A stretch of DNA of 64,000 bases from Coleophoma eucalyptorum (Eukaryota; Ascomycota; Leotiomycetes; Helotiales; Dermateaceae): contig JALRME010000015.1 in the NCBI GenBank assembly GCA_026120035.1, forward strand, positions 489,830 through 553,829. The letters are read 5' to 3'. Made by a program: the position numbers and the translations under genes. The first letter of the stretch is position 1. The number at the start of each line of letters is the position of its first letter. Below, piece after piece: positions 45,557 through 55,373 of this stretch. The notes under the pieces are model-generated. The model was not told the DNA's origin. It did no database searches and saw nothing but the letters and a program-made list of their open reading frames with translations.

Positions 45557-47293
45557 ATGACTACAGGCGCGCTGAATGAAAGCGGCACTGGCTCGCCAGC
45601 ACCCAAGCAAAAGGGCAAGGCAACAGTTGATACGTTGAGGTAAGCCATGAGCTTTGTTCTGGTGTGACGAGTGTATGACTGATTGCCATTATAGCATAGG
45701 ATGCATTGCGATGGTGGAAAAGGTCAGTCTCAGCACAACTGCCTATCTCTACACTTTCACGCCTATCAGAATCGCATCTCCGACCTTTCTTTGGTTCAGG
45801 ACATATATTTATTGCGATACTAACTCCTTCCAGGATGGCCGCCCTCGTCGAGCAGAGATCTTAAGTATCAAGGAAACGAAAAGCGGCCGGCAGTTCTACT
45901 GCAACTTTGACAACTTCAATAAACGTCTTGATGAGTGGGTACCAACAGCGCGAATCGATTTTGATCAGGATGTGGAGTGGCCGAGTGTAGAGAAGCCAAA
46001 AGATGGCAAGAAGAATGCCCCGCCGACCTCGAAGAAGTCAACGGTAGCCAAGAAGAATGTAACAAAGCGCGCAGTGCCTACTACAAGGGAACCTTCGGCG
46101 GCAGTATCTGATGGAGGCACTCCTCGCCCATGGAACGGTATGCTACTTGTACTAATTCCAATGACATACTGACCTTATGCTTAGAATTTGGAGACTCACA
46201 AAAACCTACCCCTGGTCCCGATGGCGAAGAAAAGCTCACTTTGGCGCTAGACCTCGATGCGACACCAGGAGCAGAAGATGATGACCCAATGGATATCGAT
46301 GAAGTTGCTGCCAAAGCAGTTGCGGCGAAAACCGATACCCAAGAAGAGTTCAGCCGCGAAGAAGAAATCGAGAAATTAAGGGTGGGAGGTTCAATGACTC
46401 AAAACCAAGCGGAAATCTCTAGAATACGAAACATCTCCAAAGTCCAGTATGGCAAGTATGATTTATATCCTTGGTACTTCTCGCCCTACCCAGAAGCATT
46501 TACGGAAGAAGACGTCATGTACATCTGCGAGTTCTGTCTACGTTATTACGGCGACATAAAGTCATTCACCCGACACCGGCATAAGTGCACACTACAGCAT
46601 CCTCCAGGCAATGAGATCTACCGCGATGATTACGTCTCTTTCTTTGAAATAGACGGTCGACGGCAACGAGAATGGTGTAGAAATCTATGCTTGCTTTCCA
46701 AGATGTTTCTGGATCACAAGACCTTGTATTATGATGTTGATCCCTTTCTCTTCTACGTAATGACAAGTAGGGATGAGAAGGGTTGTCATCTTGTGGGATA
46801 CTTTTCAAAGGAAAAGGAGAGTGCAGACGGCTATAACGTGGCATGTATTCTTACGCTTCCCCAATTCCAAAGGAAAGGTTATGGTCGACTTCTCATTCAA
46901 TTTTCGTATGAATTATCAAAGATCGAAGGCAAGCTGGGCTCACCAGAGAAACCACTTTCAGACTTGGGTCTTCTGAGTTACCGACAGTACTGGACCGAGA
47001 ATCTTATAGAGATATTACTGGAATATAACGAAAAGGATGAGCGATGCAGTATAGAATCGCTGGCACAGCAATTAGCAATGACTACTGCTGATGTTGAGCA
47101 CACACTTCAAGCACTCAAGATGCAGGTGTATCACAAGGGCGAACACAAGCTTGTCTTGCCAACGAAGCTCATTGAACGGCACAAGGCTTCAAAGGAGAAA
47201 CAGAAGACGAAGCCCAAGAGACTCATTGATCCTACTCTGATACAATGGAAGCCGCCGGTGTTTACAGCAAGCACTCGAACATGGGGTTGGTAA
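45557..47293 (+). CDS. ESA1: MYST histone acetyltransferase Esa1 (KAT5/Tip60)
   Basis: Four exons: 45557-45639, 45695-45722, 45834-46137 and 46185-47293; all junctions are GT-AG and in phase, giving 507 residues. Exon 2 is only 28 nt. The protein has a chromo-barrel domain (about 28-90, with [20 protein letters not shown] and NKRLDEWVP), a disordered linker, and the MYST domain with a C2HC zinc finger (about 250-272, [20 protein letters not shown]), the catalytic cysteine in [12 protein letters not shown], and the acetyl-CoA-binding [17 protein letters not shown]. Esa1 is the catalytic subunit of NuA4, acetylating histones H4 and H2A, with roles in transcription and DNA repair; it is essential in yeast. 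The chromo domain separates it from Sas2 and Sas3. Length is slightly above yeast Esa1 (445). Confidence 0.95.
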
Positions 47294-48086
47294 ATGTAGG
47301 CTGAGGATGGTATATGTAATGTTAGGTGGAAAAGGTGCTTGGATCGGTTTTGGCGCATTGCTTTGGAGAGCAGGTTAAGGTTAGGGGAAGGGGAAAGTCA
47401 AATGGAGTAAACGGCGTCATCGAATGATGTGACACGAGATTGACACGACTTTTCGACCGGAAGCAGGTACCTATAGATTATGCAACAAGTCGTAATAGAG
47501 CGTTAACATTCTTGAAAATGGAACCTAAGCCCAAAGTACGATAGAATCATGGAAGTCCTTCGTCTAGAGGTCAGAAGTGCATTTACCTCCTTTTTGCATT
47601 TTCACAAGTTTAGTGTTTTCTAGACGTGAAGAATTAGTTGTGAGCAGATTGCCAGATACCTACGAGACGCCCTTTGAAATGCTCAAATCTCTTTGTGCCA
47701 TTTCCACAGAAGAATCTCAGTATGAGCGCGTGTCTTCCTGACACCAAACCCAGACATCAGAATGCGGCAGGTTTCCCGCGCTTCCCCACATACCCTAATC
47801 CTACCGCAGAGCTCCCAATCCGGAACTCCATCTACCTGTACAGGACAGGGTATAGATAGTACTCCAATGCCCTCTCGTCCTTAGCACCAATCTCCCACGA
47901 GCACAATTGCAGTGGCCATTCTCATCATTCATTGCATTGTTGATTGAGTCCTACACTGATGCTCTGCGCCGGTCGCTCGAGCCCCGAGTCCTGATACATT
48001 CTACAGCTCAGGCTAGAAGGCTTGCCATTGCATAGGAGCGCATCGTCGCCAAACATTGTCGAGAGGACCACAATTGCAAAGTCACA
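47294..48086. other. Intergenic region ESA1/GH125
   Basis: Close to 800 bp between tandem genes. It should hold the ESA1 3' end and the promoter of the mannosidase gene. The sequence is mixed, with no open frame longer than about 60 codons and no RNA gene. Confidence 0.45.
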
Positions 48087-49995
48087 ATGGGACGACTTAT
48101 CTTTTATTCCTGGTTGCTATGCGTAGGGTTGAATGGTGCAACGGCCTCGCCGCCGGATACACCTAGTTCTCAAGCAGAAGCCGACATGTATGCGAAAGCT
48201 TGCCCAGATTACAAGCAATACTCAGCATATCTCCAGTATGTTTCTACTTTCTTGCCCCATATTGCAGGTCTATATTCTAACGCCCTGCAGTCGACCGCTC
48301 ACTGAGGGTCCTATGTCTCTCCCCTTCCAACGGCCGTCGATACACTGCAGGACCTTCACATCGCCATTGGTAGAACAAATCATTACTGATTTCACGGCCA
48401 AGATGACTGATGTAGACATGGCTCGGCTTTTCGAGAATGCATTTCCAAATACTCTGGACACGACAGTACGGTGGCATGTTGATGGAAAAGACAACAAACA
48501 TTCTGAGCTTAAAGCTCGAGGTACCAAAAGCGCAGGGAAGTGGGAGGGTCCGCAATCGTTTGTTGTGACAGGTAATATCAAGAGTTTTCACGGTTGACCA
48601 AATGCTGATGGATATCGTAGGTGATATCAATGCAGAGTGGCTACGCGATTCAACAAATCAATTGCTTCAATATCAGCCTCTGGCCAAGAAGGACCCTAAG
48701 ATCTTCAGCCTCATTCTAGGTGCTATCAATACTCAAGCGGAATATGTCATTGAGTCGCCATATTGCAACGCTTTCCAACCTCCGCCACCCAGTCGCCTGG
48801 CCCCATCCCAAAATGGACAAGACGACACTGTTCATCCAGCCTACGAGCCATCTTTTGTCTTTGAATGCAAGTATGAGCTGGATTCTCTAGCACATTTCTT
48901 AGCAATAGGCAACACTTTCCACAACCACACTGAGTCAACAGATTTTTTAACACCAAGATGGTATCTCGCCTTAGAGACACTTCTGAACGTCCTCGATCAA
49001 CAGTCTGAGCCAACCTTCGACCCAATTGACTCGAGATTCCAGAAGAATGAGTACACATTCCGCCGTCGAACAGACCAAGGCACAGAGACCCTACCACTAT
49101 CTGGAGTTGGAAATCCATTAAACGTCGGGACAGGCTTAGTCCGGAGTGCTTTCCGGCCAAGTGATGATGCGACCATCTTGGGATTCTATATCCCAGCAAA
49201 TGCTATGATGTCTGTGGAGCTTAAGCGTACTGCAGCGATTTTGCACAAGGTTGGCAAAACCGTGCTTGCCCAGTCGCTGGAGAAACGTGCGCAGATCATG
49301 TCAGATGGAGTTTGGGAGCATGGAGTTGTCAAACACAAGCAATTTGGAAGAGTGTTTGCCTATGAGGTTGATGGATTTGGCTCTCAAATTATCATGGACG
49401 ATGCCAATGTGCCATCTTTGTTAGCCCTGCCCATTATGGGCTTTGTTGAAGCAACGAATCCAGTGTATCAAAACACCCGCAAGATGCTGTTAAAGAAATC
49501 AGGCAACCCGTACTATCTCGAAGGGAAGGGATTCAAGGGTATCGGAGGTAAGCACAGGGAAATCTTTGGCTCCTGTTTTGTGGCTAACAATTGCATTCAG
49601 GACCTCATATCGGTTTGGAAAACGCCTGGCCCATGAGTCTTTTATTGCAGATCATGACCACGGATGACGACGAGGAGATCGAAGAATTGCTTGGATTGGT
49701 ATTGAAAGCAAGCAGACTTGGTCTGGTACACGAGAGTATCAATGTGAATCAAATCGTGGATTATACTAGTAAGATTCCAAAGCACTTTAATTCAAAGATC
49801 AATTGCTAACATCTATTCCCAGGGAGCTGGTTTGCATGTAGGTTCCCTACTTCTTGGTCGTCTCTCAAACTAGCACCGTACTGACTGACTTTGATAGGGG
49901 CAAATAGTGTCTTTGCACAGACAGTCCTGGATTTGGCCCAAAGAAAGCCGCATTTGATCTTTGGCCCGGGGGCAGCGCCTTATATCATTGAATAA
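48087..49995 (+). CDS. Secreted glycoside hydrolase family 125 (exo-alpha-1,6-mannosidase type, Mug157-like)
   Basis: Six exons: 48087-48235, 48291-48571, 48621-49547, 49601-49768, 49823-49837 and 49898-49995, all in phase, giving 545 residues. A hydrophobic N-terminus (LIFYSWLLCVGLNGATA) is a signal peptide. The catalytic domain shows FVVTGDINAEWLRDS, VFECKYELDSLAHFL, WYLALETLLNVL, IPANAMMSVEL, MDDANVPSLLALP, GIGGPHIGLENAWPMSLLLQ and NVNQIVDYTRSWFAWANSVF, all family-like. The Asp of GDINAEWLRDS is in the position expected for the general acid. GH125 enzymes remove terminal alpha-1,6-mannose; fungal members are linked to mannoprotein or mannan turnover. Exon 5 has only 15 nt, a microexon that completes the conserved RSWFAW motif. 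It converges on POL32 with 126 bp between. Confidence 0.9.
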
Positions 49996-50121
49996 ATCAT
50001 ACCTACGGATTGGCGCTATATTGTTTTGGAGTTAAGGCAAACATGCATGAGCTAACTGGTTATGCATAGGAGGATTGGAACGGTATGGCGTGATGGCAAA
50101 GGTTATTAACTTGTAAATTAT

Positions 50122-51759
50122 TCATTTCTTTCCGAAGAAAGACATAATACTACCCTGTCCAGTCTTTGCCGCTCCTTTCTTGGGCTTTGGTGCCGTAGAT
50201 GTAGCACTTGATATCTTGGTCTTTGGAGCCACTGGTTCCTCTTCTTCTGAAAACGACTCCCAAACAGCCTCTTCTTTTGTTACTGTGAAAAGATTAGAAA
50301 CCTCTACAGTGCACGAGGCAAACATAAAACTTACCTAAATATCCTTCGTCGTCTTTTATCGTCTTCTTCTTCATAACTCTCCGTCTTCCACGTCGACGGC
50401 CGTCACTGACAGGAGGAGGTTCAGTTGTAGCTTCTGGCTTAGCTTCTGGTTCAGCCTCCGGCTGCTCCGTCTCTTCCTCATCATTCTCTTCTTTTTCGGC
50501 GGTGGGGGTATCCACCATATCGTCTTCATCATCTTCTTCCATCATTTGCTTCAGCTTCGCCTCCCGCTCTTTCCGTGACTTTCGATCCTTGTCCACGATG
50601 TCATTCGAGGTGCTCTTTGGAGGCGGCACCCAAGTCTCTTCCTCATCTTCGGATACATCTCTCATAGGTTCATCTTCGACCCCACTTGCTGGTGCCGATT
50701 CACGCGGAGATGGTGCTGCAGAGCTTTCGGTCTCTTCTTTCTTTAATTTGGGTTTGGCCTTTGCAAAGGATTTGAATATACTGGACGATTCTTTCTTCAA
50801 GGTTGATGGTGGCTTTGGTGCAGTCGTGTCGCTCTTGACAGCTGAATCTGATTTTGCTGGACCTTTGGCGAAGAAATCTTTGGCCGCACTTGAAATCTGT
50901 GGTTTTGTTTCTGGTACTGGTTTGGAAGTTGGTGCCGACGACTTGCTAGAAGCGGATGCTGACTTCATGGGGATTGCTGCAGGAACTGCCTGGGGTTTTG
51001 GCTTGCCCGTCCTTCGTCTAACATCCTTGTTAATGATGGTCCCATAACTTGATAGTGATGCCAAAGGATCGCTGCCAGCCTCTTCTTGCTGAACCTCCCT
51101 TGTGATATCCGAAAGTATTTGTAAATCCTGAAGCCATTAGACGAAGCGCTGTAGATTGGGTATCAAGAGATTACCTTGATTAGTTGTGGCGCAAGACTGT
51201 AGATATGCACTGAAGTGATATTCTCATACTGAGAGTACAAGTCTGGTCAATTAAATCAGTGATCAGACGAACAATGGTCTGAAGAGATGACATACTATCC
51301 AAGTTCTCTTCTCCAGTGAGGGAGATAGTAAATGTAGGCGTCTCTCCACTGACATCGTCAGGCTGCGGCATGGAGCTGCTCATGAACGGGCTGCTCTGCA
51401 TATATTCGTCCTCGCCATCTTTCTTTGTGCTACCATTTATAGCCGTCTCGTCCTTTCGCTTTATACCACCAACGAGATATGTCGCGTAGATCGTGCCAGG
51501 CTTCTTGCCATTTTGTTGCCGATGGAACTCGAAGAGCATTCTCCAAGAAGTCAGCGAGCTTAGATGTGTATTGGGTTCGGAAACTTACTGCTTTGCAACA
51601 TTGACGTTGACTTTCAACGCCCGGCTCAAGAGACGATATGTAACCTAAATCGAACATCAATCGCTGGACCGAGATCGATATTTTAGGCTGTTTGGAGTAT
51701 CATACCACTCTGTCCTCACTTAAGATAGCTGCAGCGAGGTAGCTTTTGTAGTCATCCAT
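50122..51759 (-). CDS. POL32: DNA polymerase delta subunit 3 (Pol32/Cdc27)
   Basis: Six exons on the minus strand: 51759-51706, 51644-51589, 51540-51296, 51242-51175, 51127-50335 and 50282-50122, all in phase, giving 458 residues. The N-terminal third (MDDYKSYLAAAILSEDRVVTYRLLSRALKVNVNVAKQMLFEF) is the winged-helix part that binds the polymerase B subunit. The middle is long, Lys/Ser/Glu-rich and disordered. The C-terminus QGSIMSFFGKK is a PIP box for PCNA. Pol32 is the non-catalytic subunit of polymerase delta and also of polymerase zeta, needed for processivity, translesion synthesis and break-induced replication. It is divergent from RAD18, a regulator of the same damage-tolerance pathway, across 212 bp. 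The scattered short exons mean that only parts of the gene appear as single open frames. Confidence 0.92.
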
Positions 51760-51971
51760 CGTGGGCGAGTTATGTTTGCGTTGTTGTTTGGCGATGCTAT
51801 CTCACTGTTGCTGGACTTTCTAGCTCGGCATTGAAGATGCGGGAACGAGAGGTAGTCGCGTCGCGCGAATTTTCGTGATTGCTACTTTACACGACCAACA
51901 GGGTATATGCGCCAACCCAACTACAACAATCTACAATACTTGCATGCGATATACAACTACTTTTATTCGCG
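51760..51971. promoter_or_regulatory. Divergent POL32/RAD18 promoter with CGCG-rich box
   Basis: Only 212 bp separate the two start codons. TCGCGTCGCGCGAA lies at 51856-51869; on the other strand it contains ACGCGA and TTCGCGCG, resembling MBF/SBF or E2F-type G1/S motifs. Given the two gene functions, cell-cycle control is a reasonable inference. Confidence 0.5.
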
Positions 51972-53338
51972 ATGGCTTCTAGGGCAAATAAAGATGATCT
52001 ACGAGAAGTAGAAGACTCGACGGACTGGCTGAATACTCCACTTGCACCTCTCGCCGCCGTCGAATCAGCACTTCGATGCCAGGTCTGCACGGAATTTTAC
52101 ACGACGCCCATGATCACTTCCTGCTCCCACACATTCTGCTCTTTATGCATACGAAGATGCTTAAGTCACGATGGGAAGTGCCCAGGATGCCGAGCACCGG
52201 ACCAAGAATTGAAGCTAAGAAGCAATTGGCCACTGGAGGAAGCAGTAGATGCTTTCAAAAAGGCAAGACCAGGACTCCTTGAGCATGCTAGAAAACCAGC
52301 CGTTTTCGAGCGCAGCTCACCAAAACGGAAGTTGGATCGCGTACAAGACGATGAAGCAGATGATGGCCCAAGAAAGAGAACGAGGTCTTCGAGCAAGCGG
52401 ACTGTGACAGCGTCACAGCAGACCGTTGTGATTGATTCTGAGCAAGAGGATGAAGACTATATACCTGGTATGTGCCGCCGAAGTTACGGCCATCTTGGTC
52501 TCACACTGACTATTATGAAACAGAGGATGGCCTTGTAGCGTGTCCCATTTGCAACGGAAGAATGACTGAGTTGGCAATCGACAGACATATTGACCAATGC
52601 AATGGCATACCTCCTACTACAAGCGACTCGAGCAGATCAAAGCCTCGGGCCTCAACGACATTTAGCACATCTTCCAAAATTATTAGCAAACCAGAACGAT
52701 TACCGCACCTAAGTTACTCCATGTTCAAGGATAACAACCTAAGAAAGAAGTTGAGCGAGTTAGGAATATCAGCAAATGGGCCTCGACAGTTGCTAGAAAA
52801 GAGACATTTAGAATGGGTTAGTATATGGAACGCAAACTGTGATTCAAAGAACCCCAGGAAGAAGTCTGAGTTGAAGCAAGACTTGGACAAGTGGGAGCGA
52901 ACACAGGGCTCTGCCTGGGCATCGTCAAACTCACATAAGCCAGGGAGTCAACTACTTGATAAGGAGTTTGATGGACTGGCGTGGTCATCAGCTCATGATG
53001 ATTCATTCAAAGCACTTATAGCAAATGCACGGCGGAAACCACCGACAGGTTCGATAGCACCACCGAAATCCCAAAGCCCTCCCAATGCGGCCTCCTCTGA
53101 CGCTGCTCTGGAGGGTAGCCTCCCAAGAACTACAAACTATCAGTTGGGTGAATATTCAGAACCAACCACGGCTCCTGGCTCAACGTCAGTCGAGCAACCT
53201 TCCGGTGGCCTATTAGCAGGTCTAAAGTGTCACGACTTGCCATCAACAAGTCCTGCACCAGCTGAAAGTATTGCAAATATGGGAGACGGTGCAATAAAAG
53301 AGTCAAATATGGCTTCAGTTAGACCTTTACAGCCCTAA
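51972..53338 (+). CDS. RAD18: Postreplication repair E3 ubiquitin ligase Rad18
   Basis: Two exons, 51972-52467 and 52524-53338, join in phase to give 436 residues. A RING finger fits residues 36-73 (Cys36, Cys39, Cys51, His53, Cys56, Cys59, Cys70, Cys73, C3HC4). A UBZ4-type zinc finger follows at about 172-191 (CPICNGRMTELAIDRHIDQC). A SAP domain lies at about 230-280 (SMFKDNNLRKKLSELGIS). The order RING-UBZ-SAP defines Rad18, which with Rad6 mono-ubiquitinates PCNA at Lys164 to start translesion synthesis or template switching. A basic nuclear-localisation-like run sits before the intron (KRTRSSSKR). The C-terminus is disordered. Length agrees with fungal Rad18 (about 400-490). The gene is divergent from POL32 and converges on CHM7 with 84 bp between stops. 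Confidence 0.95.
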
Positions 53339-53422
53339 TATATGTGGTGCTACATAATAATAAATTAAACGCCTTGAGATCAAACGCCCTCGTAAACCGT
53401 CGCGCTATAGTGTACAGATATT

Positions 53423-54879
53423 TCAAGAAGCCGGGATTCTTTCTGGCTGCTCTTCTAAAGAGAGTCTCTTTAGTCTCTCTGCACTCTCCGTTGTGTGTGC
53501 TTCTTTCTCTGCTTTCTCTGCCGACGCTTTGTGCACGGCTTCATCCAAAGCATCCAGCTTTTTCTTGGTCTCTGCAGCTTCCCGCTCTTCCTTTCTGGCC
53601 TTCTCCTTTCGCTCTTCTTCCTCTCTACTCTCCTGCTCCGCACGTTCCATAGCCTCCAGCTCATCATCCACCTCCGTCTCATCAATCGTACCTTGGCCGA
53701 CCTCTGCAATGACACCCCCGACCTCATTCACCTGGGTCATCTGTTCTCTAAGCTGCTCTACAACGTCATCGACCCTTTTCACGCCACCAACTTCTGCATT
53801 AAGTCCGGAAAGCACCCGTGTGCTACCTTCCATTACTTTGACCAACTCCACCTGATCTGCAGCTTGCTCGATCTTGGAGAAGACTTCCTCGAGCTGCCCA
53901 AGCGTCGCTGTGCGTTTGGACAATGTTGTCTCGGCCAACTTCTTCGATCGAAGTGCTGCAAGAGCCGATGCTTTGTTCTTACGAGAGACAGCATCCCGTG
54001 CGGTTAAACTCAACTGCTCAATACGCTGGGTTAGAACGTCCGTCTGAGATTCGATGTCTGAAATCAGGCTCTTTAGCGATGCGATCGAGGTATCCTCTGT
54101 GGTTATCGCTGATGCCAATGCTTCCGTAGGAGCCTTGATTTTGACCGTTGTACCATCGTAAGCTACCAGACCTTTCTCTCTTGCAAGGAATTTGAGTAGA
54201 ACATCCATGTCTGCCTGTGATAACGGCTTTGCGCCGAGCGCATTCTCGAAATTCTGCTGGAATGCAGCTTTCGAGTAGATCCTATCAATGCGCGACGTCC
54301 GTCCTCCAACTTTATTTGAAACGTTCTTCGACGCCTCTTCAACGTTTGCTAATACGACCAGTCTACCAGTTGGCAAGGCATCCTCGCCAGAGAGACCGCC
54401 TGCAACACCTAGTTGCCGAAGACCCCACGAAATTATTCCCCACGGTCTGATGCTCCACGACTTCTGGTATATGCTCTCAGTCGCTGTCATGAATTCCTGC
54501 AGGGGCATCATCTCATGCTTCCCTATGGCTTCCCTAATGACCGTACCGAGCGCGAGAGGACGACCCCATTGCTTCGTTTCCAAGGCCCGAAGCAGCCCCT
54601 CATCGACAGTGAGCACCAGAAGGTCGTTTGTCGAGCCCTGGCTTGGGACGTGGCCCTCTCGAGTTGCGGTAGCAAGTCCTTTACGCCATGCCTCTACATT
54701 TGCTGCGTAGCCATCTGGGTTGATTGTTCGAAGCTGTCGGAAATCAGAGTACAAGGCTGCTAACCGTGACCTGGCAAACTACGTCAGTAAAGTAGCATTG
54801 TACCGTGCGGTTCCTCGAGAAACCCTTACTTGCGAAATTGGTCTTCATTCTCAAGCAAGAAATCCAAGAGCTCACTCAT
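53423..54879 (-). CDS. CHM7: ESCRT-III-related protein Chm7 (CHMP7)
   Basis: Two exons on the minus strand, 54879-54830 and 54770-53423, join through a 59-nt intron in phase to give 465 residues. Exon 1 encodes MSELLDFLLENEDQFRK. The N-terminal half is the degenerate winged-helix region (WGRPLALGTVIREA, IRPWGIISWGLRQLG); the C-terminal half is an SNF7 domain (LTARDAVSRKNKASALAALR, then VFSKIEQAADQVELVKVMEG). The end is highly charged and likely coiled. Chm7/CHMP7 is recruited by LEM-domain inner nuclear membrane proteins and acts in nuclear envelope sealing and surveillance. Human CHMP7 has 453 residues, so length fits. Other SNF7 proteins (Snf7, Vps20, Did4) are about 220 residues and lack the N-terminal half. 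Transcribed toward RAD18. Confidence 0.88.
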
Positions 54880-55373
54880 GTTAGGCGCTGGTTGTTCGAG
54901 GAGACATGCGAGTGAGGTCACTGATCACGAGTTGTTTGAGGGTAAGTGATTGTTTTGTTGACTTCCTTCAAAGATCCTCCTTATCGCACCGACTATCGAT
55001 TTGCCTTATCGTTAATCACGTGTCATTATGATGTTAGGCTTCGGGGATCTCCAGGCATAGCCCTGGACGTGCAAGGAGAGGATCGTCAATCACGTTGATA
55101 TTATGAAGATGTTTAGCTAGCTGATCAAGGTTCGAAACATACAGATCTGTGTTCAAGAATGTGATGTACACAGATAAATCCATACCAGTCGTTGATACAG
55201 TTTCTATCCTCATGCTCTTGCTATTCGTGGCAAGCTCGGTGATTGTAAGCTCATATATGCTGTTCTAGACTCCTTGCGCCGTCCCAATGCTCTCCCAATT
55301 CCTTTATACACTTTTTAAAAGTATATTCAAAATTAGCCTTGGTTTACATCCCAAATAGTTCGCTCTTTCGCGA
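54880..55373. promoter_or_regulatory. CHM7 promoter and TRS85 3' region
   Basis: These 494 bp lie upstream of CHM7 on the minus strand and downstream of the TRS85 stop. Two ATCACGTG/ATCACG-like strings occur (about 55015-55022 and 55090-55095); the first, AATCACGTGTC, holds a CACGTG E-box. No gene is seen. Confidence 0.4.

Noticed and set aside
47561..47600. CGTCTAGAGGTCAGAAG resembling the A box of an Asp/Glu tRNA
   Set aside because: No acceptor, anticodon or T-arm pairing can be drawn and no B box follows.
55125..55140. GGTTCGAAAC resembling a tRNA B box
   Set aside because: The last positions do not match the B-box consensus and no A box, stems or terminator lie at suitable distances.
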